Assembly: GCA_016209015.1 (NCBI GenBank)
Contig: JACQWY010000038.1
Location: 109,480-173,479 of the forward strand
Origin: Gammaproteobacteria bacterium
GTDB lineage: Bacteria; Pseudomonadota; Gammaproteobacteria; Ga0077536
Direction: 5' to 3'
Length of the DNA: 64,000 nucleotides
The translations under genes and the position numbers were made by a program. Below the pieces are notes generated by a model that was given only the letters and a program-made list of their open reading frames with translations, made no database searches and was not told the DNA's origin. Of this stretch, positions 18,656 through 26,479 are shown in pieces (position 1 is the first letter of the stretch; every line of letters starts with the position of its first letter).

Positions 18656-20074
18656 ATGGCTCCATCAGATCTGCTGGACCTTTCGCTTACCGAGGCAGCG
18701 CGTCTGGTCCGAACTCGGGAGGTTTCGCCGGTGGAGCTCGTCGAGGCATCGCTCGCACGCATCGCGGCGACCGATGGACGGATGCACGCCTTCATCCACA
18801 TTTTCGCCGAGCAGGCGCGCGAGGTCGCCAAAGCCATGGAACTGCTGATCGGCGCCGGCCACGTCCTGGGTCCGCTGCACGGTATTCCCATCGCCCTCAA
18901 GGACAACATCGCCGTCGCCGGTTTCCCGACGACCGCGGGCAGTGTGATTCTGGCGGATTCCTCGTCGACGGAAGATGCCGCCGTCACGGCGCGTTTGCGT
19001 CAGGCCGGTGCGATTTTCATGGGCAAACTCAACATGCACGAATTCGCCTGGGGCGGTACCTCCGCAAATCCGCATTACGGCACTGTGGCCAACCCCTGGG
19101 ATACCACGCGTTTCGCCGGCGGATCGAGCGGCGGATCCGGGGTCGCCGTGGCCGCCCGGATGTGCTTCGGCGCGCTCGGCACGGACACCGGCGGGTCGAT
19201 CCGCCTGCCGTCGGCCATCAACGGCGTGTGCGGCATTCGCCCCACCTACGGACGTGTGAGCAACCGCGGCATCGTGCCGCTTGCCTGGAGCATGGACACT
19301 GCCGGCCCGCTGGCGCGCAGCGCTGCCGACTGTGCCTTGATGTTCAACGTCATCGCCGGCCACGACCGGCGCGACCGCACGAGCAGCGCACTCGACCCTG
19401 ACGCGGCAGATACGACATGCGACGTCCGGGGCCTGCGGATCGGCGTGATCCGCGATTACTTCGACGTTCACCTGCAGTCGAATGTGAAAGACGCTGTAGC
19501 CCGGGCGCTCGCGGTCCTGGTCGCGCTCGGTGCCCGGATCGTCGATGTCGCGATCCCGAATATCCAGGCGAACATATCGGCGCAACTGACGATTGAGGCC
19601 GCCGAACCCAGCGCCTACCACCAACAATGGCTGCGCGAACGCCCGCAAGACTACGGCGAGGACGTGCGTACCTTGCTCGAAGTCGGAGAATTACTGCCCG
19701 CCACGCATTACCTGCAGGCCCAGCGCTACCGCCGCGTGCTGCGTAGCGACTTCCTGGCGGCATTCAAGAATGTGGACGTCTTCATCGGTCCCACGCTGCC
19801 GTTCACGGCGACTTCGATCGGCGCCACGTCCGTGATCATCGAAGACGGCGTGCCGGAAGACATGCTCGCTGCCATCATGCGTTTCACGGGGATTGCGAGC
19901 CTCACCGGGCTGCCCGCGCTGAGCGTGCCCTGCGGATTCGATGCGGACGGTTTGCCCATCGGCATGCAGATCATCGGCAGGCCATTTGCCGAGAACGATT
20001 TGCTGGCCATCGCAGCGACCTTCCAGTCGGCCACGGATTTCCATCTCCGCGCGCCCCTATTCGACGCTATTTAG
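18656..20074 (+). CDS. Amidase-signature hydrolase, AtzE/GatA-like
   Basis: A 472-residue amidase-signature enzyme. The triad is K82 (IALKDNIAVAG), the cis-Ser in GGSSGGSG (155-162) and nucleophile S181 in GTDTGGSIRLPSA. The length and sequence GICRPTYGRVSNRG-like segment (here GIRPTYGRVSNRGIVPLAW) place it with AtzE- and GatA-related amidases rather than with the longer amidase at 2093. Core gatA for tRNA amidation is normally in a gatCAB operon with a GatB gene, absent here, so a catabolic role is more likely. It starts at the base after the AtzG-like stop. Expected to release ammonia from an amide or carbamoyl compound in the cytosol. Confidence 0.86.
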   Translation: MAPSDLLDLSLTEAARLVRTREVSPVELVEASLARIAATDGRMHAFIHIFAEQAREVAKAMELLIGAGHVLGPLHGIPIALKDNIAVAGFPTTAGSVILADSSSTEDAAVTARLRQAGAIFMGKLNMHEFAWGGTSANPHYGTVANPWDTTRFAGGSSGGSGVAVAARMCFGALGTDTGGSIRLPSAINGVCGIRPTYGRVSNRGIVPLAWSMDTAGPLARSAADCALMFNVIAGHDRRDRTSSALDPDAADTTCDVRGLRIGVIRDYFDVHLQSNVKDAVARALAVLVALGARIVDVAIPNIQANISAQLTIEAAEPSAYHQQWLRERPQDYGEDVRTLLEVGELLPATHYLQAQRYRRVLRSDFLAAFKNVDVFIGPTLPFTATSIGATSVIIEDGVPEDMLAAIMRFTGIASLTGLPALSVPCGFDADGLPIGMQIIGRPFAENDLLAIAATFQSATDFHLRAPLFDAI

Positions 20075-20095
20075 AGCGGGAAGACGACAGCCCCG

Positions 20096-20278
20096 ATGAG
20101 CAAGAACGAGGGCCAGGCATGGGACGTGCCCATGTGGCATGAGGTCTTCGTCGTCCGCGCAGGGGCCGGACACGCGGAGTACATCAACTGCCACAACCGC
20201 ACCGGCTTTCTTACGCTCGCTATGGACCCGCAGCACCAAGGCGTATCCGCAGCCCGTAGAGAAGGTCCTGCCGGCTGA
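20096..20278 (+). CDS. Small hypothetical protein in the amidase operon
   Basis: A 60-residue frame starting 22 bases after the amidase stop. It reads WDVPMWHEVFVVRAGAGHAE and then HNRTGFLTLAMDPQ; I do not recognise a family. No signal peptide or membrane segment. The gap to the next good start (20381) is about 100 bases, and that gap also stays open in another frame, so this could be the N-terminal remnant of a frameshifted gene. A purine-rich AGCGGGAAGA precedes the ATG. Kept at low confidence because of short length. Confidence 0.35.
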   Translation: MSKNEGQAWDVPMWHEVFVVRAGAGHAEYINCHNRTGFLTLAMDPQHQGVSAARREGPAG

Positions 20279-20380
20279 TGGGCGCGGATCGACGCGGCGG
20301 CCGCGACTCGCGGGAACGGGTCGCTTGCCTTGGAGCGGGCCGACGCTCGGAATTTCGGATTACGGAAACGGGAGAGACTG

Positions 20381-21040
20381 ATGCGCACACCAGCGTCTAT
20401 AGCAGAGTTGACCACCCTTGGCCGCGTAAGGCTGTCCAAGAATTACTTCATGCGGGACATGCTCTATACGGAAGTCGGCAATTTCTGCGGCATCCCGAAT
20501 TATCCCGACGTTCCAGATCTGGCCATCGAAGCCGGCAGGAATCTGTGCGAGCAGATCCTCGAGCCGCTCAAAGCAGCGTTCGGTCACGTCGCCATTCGTA
20601 GCGCCTTCCGCTCGTTCCGGCTCAACGGCTACGCCCATGAGCTGTTCAAGGCGGGCGATGCCTCCGCGTGGGCTGCGGACAATGAATATAACGCGGCACG
20701 TCACGCTTGGGATCAGCGCGATGCCCGCGGGTATCTGGGGGCCACCGCGACGGTGGTCATTCCCGCCTACATCGACTATTTCGAGCGCACCCGGGACTGG
20801 CGCAGCCTCGCGTGGTGGATCAGGGATCACGTTCCGGCGCACGACGAAGTGATTTTTTTCGAGAATCTGGCCGCATTCAATATCCGCTGGTACGAAGGCG
20901 ATGGCACCCGAACGATCGCCTTCATGCGCCCGATTCCCCATTTCGAAGAAAGTCTGACCAGTGTGAATGACGCTGATTTCCGCGGTGACCACGCGCATCT
21001 CTACCGCGCGGTGACCGCCCTGCTCCGCACCGGCTCCTGA
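20381..21040 (+). CDS. Peptidase M15A-like domain protein
   Basis: A 219-residue protein. The N-terminal part RVRLSKNYFMRDMLYTEVGN, then ILEPLKAAFGHVAIRSAFRS with LN following, resembles the M15A (D-Ala-D-Ala carboxypeptidase-like) fold, where a LSxNFT segment, a LEPLR helix and an S-x-x-R-x-x-x-N segment recur. H108 and D111 in NAARHAWDQRDA could be metal ligands. The later part (DWRSLAWWIRDHVPAHDEV) fits a sub-group of uncharacterised M15-like proteins. No signal peptide is visible, which is unusual for a cell-wall enzyme. GGGAGAGA precedes the ATG. Sits between the amidase and PNPOx-like genes on the same strand; role unknown. Confidence 0.55.
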   Translation: MRTPASIAELTTLGRVRLSKNYFMRDMLYTEVGNFCGIPNYPDVPDLAIEAGRNLCEQILEPLKAAFGHVAIRSAFRSFRLNGYAHELFKAGDASAWAADNEYNAARHAWDQRDARGYLGATATVVIPAYIDYFERTRDWRSLAWWIRDHVPAHDEVIFFENLAAFNIRWYEGDGTRTIAFMRPIPHFEESLTSVNDADFRGDHAHLYRAVTALLRTGS

Positions 21041-21079
21041 ATGGGTATCGAACTTCGGCGGGCAAGAGAGGGATAAGGC

Positions 21080-22069
21080 ATGGCGAACTTCGGCGGCACT
21101 GACGAGGAAAACCCGGATTCCCCTTTTCACCGCGGCGAACGCGCTGTGCAGCAACGTCTCGGCGTCGCCGAACGCGTGGCGCCGCTCGGCCGCCAGTTCC
21201 TGCGCGATGTCATGCCGGATCAGCATCGCGAATTCTTCGCGCAACTGCCGTTCATTCTCGTGGGCACGCGGGACGGGAACGGACAATCCTGGGCGTCTGC
21301 ACTCTGCGGCCCGCCGGGTTTCGCGCGCGCGTCCGATCCGCGGCGGCTCGAGGTGCAGGCTCTACCGCTGCCGGGCGATCCCCTGCACGACACGCTGCAT
21401 GCCGGCGTGCCGATCGGCCTTCTCGGCATCGAGCCGCACACGCGCAGGCGCAATCGCATGAATGGCATTGTCGAGGATGTCGGGCCCGGGGGGTTCACCG
21501 TGCGTGTCGTGCAGAGCTTCGGCAACTGCCCGAAGTACATTCAGGCCCGGCATGCGCAGTACGACGCCGAATCTGCACGCGCCCGGCGTTCGTCCGCGGT
21601 CGAGAACCGCGCCGTACTCGATGTCGCGATGCGCGCGATGATCACCGCAGCCGATACGCTTTACATCGCGAGCGCCTTCGTCGGCGACGAAGGCACTGCC
21701 AGCGCCGCCTGCGGCGCCGACGTCTCGCACCGCGGTGGCAGAGCGGGTTTCGTGCGCTGCGTAAACGAACACACGTTGCTCATGCCGGACTTCGCCGGCA
21801 ACAATCTTTACAACACGCTAGGCAATCTGCTGATCGAGCCGCGCGGCGGGCTGCTGTTCATGGATTTCGAAAATGGCGATCTGCTCTACGTCGCAGTTCA
21901 GACGGAAATCCTGTGGGACGGTCCGGATGTCGAGGCCTACCGCGGGGCGCAGCGGGCGCTGCGTTTCGACGTGCTGGCCGCGCGCCGCGTCACGCGCGTA
22001 CTGCCGCTGCGCTGGGGCGAAGCCGCGCTGTCGCCCTTCCTCGAGCGCACTGGCGACTGGCGCGAGTGA
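21080..22069 (+). CDS. Pyridoxamine 5'-phosphate oxidase-related FMN-binding protein
   Basis: A 329-residue protein of the split-barrel PNPOx-like superfamily. FHRGERAVQQRLGV at the N-terminus, REFFAQLPFILVGTRDGNGQSWASALCGPPGF and later TLYIASAF, GADVSHRGGRAGFVR and FAGNNLYNTLGNLL are the blocks typical of this large two-barrel subgroup, which likely binds FMN. Members act as flavin oxidoreductases, often of unknown substrate; some carry a downstream ferredoxin domain, absent here. It lies 39 bases after the M15-like gene and is the last intact gene of the operon before transposase debris. GGGATAAGG precedes the ATG. Confidence 0.8.
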   Translation: MANFGGTDEENPDSPFHRGERAVQQRLGVAERVAPLGRQFLRDVMPDQHREFFAQLPFILVGTRDGNGQSWASALCGPPGFARASDPRRLEVQALPLPGDPLHDTLHAGVPIGLLGIEPHTRRRNRMNGIVEDVGPGGFTVRVVQSFGNCPKYIQARHAQYDAESARARRSSAVENRAVLDVAMRAMITAADTLYIASAFVGDEGTASAACGADVSHRGGRAGFVRCVNEHTLLMPDFAGNNLYNTLGNLLIEPRGGLLFMDFENGDLLYVAVQTEILWDGPDVEAYRGAQRALRFDVLAARRVTRVLPLRWGEAALSPFLERTGDWRE

Positions 22070-22194
22070 GCGTAGACGGGCTCGCGAAGTATGGAAGGCC
22101 TGAACCGCGGTTTTGCTCCGTGGGAGTCCACTCCTGACTGCCAGTGAGCCATGTCACCGGCGTCGCAGACCACGACCTCGTGCCACCGCCTCGG

Positions 22195-22480
22195 TGAACG
22201 CAACGCCGAGCGCCTGAACAACCGTAACGGCTACCGTGAACGGCTCTAGGAAACACGCGCAGCCCCATCGACCTGAAGATCCCGAAGCTGCGCACGGGCA
22301 GCGATTTCTCCGGCTTTCCGAAGCCGCGCCGTACGGCCGAGAAGACCCTGACGGCGGTCATCCAGCAAGCTTACGTGCAGGGCGTCTCGATGCGCGCGGT
22401 GGACGAACCGGTCAAACGATGAGCATGAGCGGGATCAGCAAGAGCGAAGTCTCGCGCTCGTGCGCCGATATCGACGACCG
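22195..22480 (+). pseudogene. IS256-family transposase remnant
   Basis: Broken reading frames give consecutive pieces of an IS256 (Mutator-type) transposase: ERLNNRNGYRERL then a stop, IDLKIPKLRTGSDFSGF with RRTAEKTLTAVIQQAYVQGV, a stop near 22422, then in another frame MSMSGISKSEVSRSCADIDD. Order and spacing match the middle of an intact protein, so this is a single decayed copy with at least two frame changes. Neither terminal inverted repeat nor the catalytic DDE region is recognisable. The 125 bases before it and the 260 bases after it show nothing further. Confidence 0.85.
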
Positions 22481-22739
22481 GGCCGGGGCGACCGATGCGG
22501 AGCCTATCGAGCGTCCGTACCGTCCCGCGAGAGGTAAAAGTCCGTTCCTGTTTGAATCTATTGAACATCGGCGCTGCGGGTTGGGCGCCCATCGACGCGG
22601 CAGCGCTAGTGCGACGTTCGAACATTGCCTGGAGGCTGGCGGTCGGACTATGGCCCGAAAGTGCCACCGCTAATGCCACTGTTCACTAAAAAACGAGGAA
22701 GGGCCGGCGGGAAGAACGCTGTGAACGGATTGTCTTGAT
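22481..22739. other. Gap between transposase remnant and tRNA-Thr, nothing recognised
   Basis: About 260 bases of lower-GC sequence with no family match. It may be more of the decayed insertion or the outer end of an island abutting the tRNA 3' end. No copy of the tRNA 3' end was spotted in it. Confidence 0.35.
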
Positions 22740-22815
<76 letters not shown>

Positions 22816-22912
22816 ATTTGAGGGGGCGCATGATACCTAATCGAAGGGCCGCTCGCCTAGCCGGGAACGCGAAACTTCGCGTCCCGCCGGGTGAGGCCTC
22901 GATTACCGCGGT

Positions 22913-23344
22913 TCAGCGCCGGGTACGGACCCGGATCACGACGTCCACGCCCAGAATCTCGGCGCCCGGCGGCGGGGCCGGGAGGCGCACCAGGGGCAAT
23001 TCCTCGGCGTCCACGTCGACTATCGTGCCGTCGTCCACGTTATAGAAATGATGATGGGGCGCCAGGTTCGAATCGTAGAACACCCGGGTCGAATCCACGG
23101 TCAGCTCCCGCACGAGACCCCGCTCGGCGAGCAACGCGAGGGTGTTGTAGACGGTGGCTTTCGAACCCGCGGCGCCGGTGCAGGCCAGGCGTTCCAGGAT
23201 CTGGTCGGCGGACAAGTGTTGAGAAGCCGAAAGAAGGACGCCTGCGATGTCGAGCCGCTGGACCGTCGGCTGGATCCCGTGGGCCAGCAGCCGGGCCACG
23301 AGCGCCTCCCGGGAAACGGGGAATAATCCTTCCTTCTCAACCAT
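22913..23344 (-). CDS. Fur family transcriptional regulator (Irr-like)
   Basis: A 143-residue Fur-superfamily repressor. The winged helix includes GIQPTVQRLDIAGVLL, HLSADQILERL and KATVYNTLALLAERGLVREL. The dimerisation domain contains APHHHFYNVDDGTIVDVD, whose HHH stretch matches Irr-type heme-responsive members, while the C-terminal CxxC zinc motifs of Fur/PerR are absent. It should sense iron through heme, or peroxide, and bind DNA as a dimer. The start at 23344 (MVEKEG) is chosen because the longer frame upstream is unrelated. It is divergent from the minor pilin operon, with about 210 bases between. Confidence 0.88.
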   Translation of the reverse strand: MVEKEGLFPVSREALVARLLAHGIQPTVQRLDIAGVLLSASQHLSADQILERLACTGAAGSKATVYNTLALLAERGLVRELTVDSTRVFYDSNLAPHHHFYNVDDGTIVDVDAEELPLVRLPAPPPGAEILGVDVVIRVRTRR

Positions 23345-23557
23345 ATGGGGCAGTATATCCGTGAATCGGACGCTGTCCAGGAAAGCGCCCAGGCCGCGCG
23401 CAGGCTCCGCCGCGCCCGGCCGGGTCAGCCCGCGCGCGGCCGTGGAATGTGACCGACTATGCAGGCGACACGCGAAGTTCCTGCCGTTAGTCGTGCGATT
23501 GATACCGTTCATGGGGCGGGACGCGCCTGTCGGGTGACCCTCACCCATACTCCACGC

Positions 23558-24175
23558 ATGAAAAGACAAAACGGATTTAACCTTTTCGAGCTGATGATCG
23601 TCGTCGCGGTCCTGGGCACGATGTTGAGCATCGGGGTCCCGGGGCTGCAGAGTTTCATCCTCGACAACCGCATCTCCTCGCAGTTGAACCTGCTCTCCTC
23701 CTCGCTCGCCCTGGCGCGCAGCGAGGCCGTCAAGAACAACCAGCCCGTCGTCGTGTGCGTCACATCGGATGGCGCCGCCTGCGATACCTCCGGGGTCACC
23801 TGGAACACGGGCTGGCTCGTCTTCATCGACCGTAACGGAGACATGGGCGTGGATGCCGGGAGCGCCGGCACCGATGGCTGCGCGGAGGGTGCCACCGCCG
23901 ATTGCGTGCTGGCGGTGCAGGCGGCTTTCAGCGGCGAGAACACGCTCTCACCGGGACCCGGCGTTCCGAACCTCATCGCTTACGACGGCACCGGCACCGC
24001 CCGGTGCGACAAGACTGCCGACGGTTCCTATGAAGCCTGCGTGAACGCGGACACGTATTTCACGCTCTGCGACTTCCGCGGGGCGGGTCACGCCCGCGCG
24101 CTGAGCATCTCGAAGACCGGCCGCAGCGCCGTTCTCGACAAAAAGCCCAATGGGGGGGCACTGACATGTCCGTAG
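23558..24175 (+). CDS. fimT: Type IV pilus minor pseudopilin, FimT/GspH family
   Basis: A 205-residue pseudopilin. The prepilin leader is only six residues (KRQNG before the cleavage), then FNLFELMIVVAVLGTMLSIG with Glu5, followed by PGLQSFILDNRISSQLNLL, as in FimT/GspH. A C-terminal globular domain with several cysteines follows. The protein is expected to be cleaved and methylated by PilD and to help prime pilus assembly together with PilV, PilW, PilX and PilE. ATG 23558 is favoured because it gives the short leader. The next gene overlaps its last 10 bases. First gene of the minor pilin operon that runs to 32862. Confidence 0.9.
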   Translation: MKRQNGFNLFELMIVVAVLGTMLSIGVPGLQSFILDNRISSQLNLLSSSLALARSEAVKNNQPVVVCVTSDGAACDTSGVTWNTGWLVFIDRNGDMGVDAGSAGTDGCAEGATADCVLAVQAAFSGENTLSPGPGVPNLIAYDGTGTARCDKTADGSYEACVNADTYFTLCDFRGAGHARALSISKTGRSAVLDKKPNGGALTCP

Positions 24176-24756
24176 CGGGTTCGAACTCCAGGCGCGACAC
24201 GGCGGGATTCACCCTCCTGGAAGTCATGGTCGCGGTCGTGATCTTCTCCATCGGCCTGCTCGGGATCGCCGGACTGCAGGTCGCCGGCATGCGCTTCACG
24301 CACGGCTCCCAGCTCCGTGCAATCGCGACCATGCAGGCCGAGAACATGGCGGATCGCCTGCGCACGAATATCGCGGGCGTCAATGCCTACAACTACAACA
24401 TCACCGGCGCGATGCCGACGAGCTACGCGAAAGACTGCGACAACGTGGTCTGCACGCCGGCCGAGCTCGCGACGTTCGACCTCGTGTCGTGGAATCTCGG
24501 CCACTCCAGCACCACGAAGCCGCGCGAAGGCAATGCGAACGTACTGCCGACCGGTGCCGGCGTCGTGTGCCTCGATTCGACACCGGCAGACGGCACGCCG
24601 AGTGACTGGGCGTGCGACAACGCAGGCTTCGTCTACGCCATCAAGGTCTTCTGGGTCGAGAGAACCACGGGCAAGGACGATACGATGACCGACGAATCCG
24701 GTGGCGCCAGCGAGGACGAGGCGAGTCAGCGCCTCGTGATGAGGATCATTCCGTGA
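24166..24756 (+). CDS. pilV: Type IV pilus modification protein PilV
   Basis: A 196-residue minor pilin. The leader ends DTAG before FTLLEVMVAVVIFSIGLLGIAGLQ, an almost canonical PilV N-terminus with Glu5. The remainder is a globular domain with paired cysteines, ending RLVMRIIP, as common in PilV. Overlaps fimT by 10 bases and pilW by 4. It contributes to the priming complex that carries PilY1 at the pilus tip. Position between FimT and PilW is the usual gammaproteobacterial order. Confidence 0.92.
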   Translation: MSVAGSNSRRDTAGFTLLEVMVAVVIFSIGLLGIAGLQVAGMRFTHGSQLRAIATMQAENMADRLRTNIAGVNAYNYNITGAMPTSYAKDCDNVVCTPAELATFDLVSWNLGHSSTTKPREGNANVLPTGAGVVCLDSTPADGTPSDWACDNAGFVYAIKVFWVERTTGKDDTMTDESGGASEDEASQRLVMRIIP

Positions 24757-25811
24757 GCGCCCTCCTCCACCACCGGTACGCGAAGCCGCATCGCCAGCAG
24801 CGCGGGGTGACGCTGATCGAGCTGATGGTCGCGATCACCGTCGGTCTCATCCTGCTCGCCGGCATCATCCAATTGTTCGTGAGCAACAAGAAGGCCTATC
24901 AGATCCAGGAAGCGACGAACGTGCTGAACGAGAACGCCCGTTACGCCGCCGACCAGATCGAATATCACCTGCGGATGGCGGATCACTGGGCGGGCGCGCC
25001 GACGGATCAGGTCACGGTCTCGAGCGGGATTACGACCCTGCCGGCCGATTGCGGATCCACGGGCGCGGTCATCTCCGCGGTCGGCATCAAGGGCTTCGAC
25101 GGCACGGGCTCGAGCTCCCCGCTCACCTGCATCCCGAACGGCGACTACGTGAACAAGTCGGACATGATCGCCATCCATTACTCCGGGCCGTTGCGCGTTC
25201 CGGACGCGACCGTCAGCACGGCTGGCGTGAACCTGTTCGTGCGCGGGGTCACGGGCCGGACTGCGCTGATCTTCGAAGGCCAGGATTTCGCGACGATTCC
25301 GGCGAACATGACGGTCGCACAGGATTCCGGCAATCCGGATCTCTACGCGAATTACACCTACAACTCCGTCGTCTACTTCGTGCGCAAATGCGCCTCGCAG
25401 GATCGCGGTGCCTCCGCGACGGCCTGCGATACCGGCGACGATACGACGCCGACGCTCGCCCGCCTCGTGCTCACGGGCAACCAGCTCGTCCAGGAAGACG
25501 TCATCCCGGGCGTCGAGCAGATGCAGGTCACTTACGGCGTCGATCTGAATGCCGATCGCGCCGCCGACCGCTACGACAACGCGGCCGCCGTGACCACCGC
25601 GAACAACTGGCCGAACGTCGTCTCCGTGCGCCTGAGCCTGCTCGTGCGCTCGGACGAATACGATCCGAATTTCACCGACGCGGGCACGTACCGCCTCTAC
25701 GGCGGCGCGAGCGGCGCCGGCGAGATCTATACCGTGCCGACCGCGGATCAGCACTATCACCGCCGGCTGTTCAATTTCACGATCCAGATCCGGAACATGA
25801 CGAGAGGATGA
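24753..25811 (+). CDS. pilW: Type IV pilus assembly protein PilW
   Basis: A 352-residue minor pilin starting with GTG in a GTGA overlap with pilV. After a basic leader (HRQQRG) comes VTLIELMVAITVGLILLAGIIQLFVSNKKAYQIQEATNVLNENARYA, a standard PilW N-terminus. The long globular part ends RRLFNFTIQIRNMTRG, matching the family's C-terminal end. It belongs with PilV and PilX in the tip-priming minor pilins. The frame also stays open upstream inside pilV, but the family alignment begins here. Confidence 0.92.
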   Translation: MSALLHHRYAKPHRQQRGVTLIELMVAITVGLILLAGIIQLFVSNKKAYQIQEATNVLNENARYAADQIEYHLRMADHWAGAPTDQVTVSSGITTLPADCGSTGAVISAVGIKGFDGTGSSSPLTCIPNGDYVNKSDMIAIHYSGPLRVPDATVSTAGVNLFVRGVTGRTALIFEGQDFATIPANMTVAQDSGNPDLYANYTYNSVVYFVRKCASQDRGASATACDTGDDTTPTLARLVLTGNQLVQEDVIPGVEQMQVTYGVDLNADRAADRYDNAAAVTTANNWPNVVSVRLSLLVRSDEYDPNFTDAGTYRLYGGASGAGEIYTVPTADQHYHRRLFNFTIQIRNMTRG

Positions 25812-25816
25812 GGACG

Positions 25817-26452
25817 ATGCGCAGCGAAATCTCGCCGGGAAACCATCGGCAGCGGGGCATGGCACTCATCGTCGCGCTCATCCTGCTGCTCGTCATGACC
25901 ATGATCGCGGTCGTCGCCATGCGCTCGACCACGCTCGATCTCAAGATGACTTCGAATACGACGCTCAAGCGCCGGGCCTTCGAGAGCTCGGAGAGCGCGC
26001 GCCTGCTGATCGGCCCGGTCGTCGGCTCGCACTGCTATTTCTCGGGCTGGCCCGTCGACATCGGCGGCACCGTGGACGCGGCGAACAATTTCACCATCCC
26101 GACCGAAGTCGAGGTGCAGGACGTCTCGAAGCTGTACTTCGAAGGCACGAACGGCACGCTGGCCCAGGCTACCGCTGCCACGCCGCGCGCCGAGGACATC
26201 CGCTTCCGGGCCGACGTGAACGGCGACGGACTCGTCAACACCGAAGACGTCTTCGCGAACGTCTGGGTGAGCTGGATCGGCAATGCCCAGATCGCCGGCT
26301 CCGCCGGCGGTCCCGGAGTCGGCACGCAAGGTCCGGGCAGCGGCTCGGCGATTTACGGCGCCAAGAAACTCTTCGACATACGGGCGATCGGCCAAGCGAA
26401 TGGAAACGCCGCCGTCTGGACGAGCGCGGATTACCGCTACGTCCCCCACTAG
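25817..26452 (+). CDS. pilX: Type IV pilus minor pilin PilX
   Basis: A 211-residue protein with a PilX-type N-terminus: leader NHRQRG, then MALIVALILLLVMTMIAVVAMRSTTLD, lacking Glu5 as PilX often does. The central part holds DVNGDGLVNTEDVFA, a dockerin/EF-hand-like calcium loop, which is unusual for PilX. ATG 25817 is preferred because GAGAGG lies at a suitable distance; an ATG at 25808 overlaps the pilW stop but has the purine tract too close. PilX works with PilY1 at the pilus tip. The next gene, pilY1, starts 27 bases after the stop. Confidence 0.9.
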   Translation: MRSEISPGNHRQRGMALIVALILLLVMTMIAVVAMRSTTLDLKMTSNTTLKRRAFESSESARLLIGPVVGSHCYFSGWPVDIGGTVDAANNFTIPTEVEVQDVSKLYFEGTNGTLAQATAATPRAEDIRFRADVNGDGLVNTEDVFANVWVSWIGNAQIAGSAGGPGVGTQGPGSGSAIYGAKKLFDIRAIGQANGNAAVWTSADYRYVPH

Positions 26453-26479
26453 TCCGACGGCCGACCTGGAGTATCAGCC

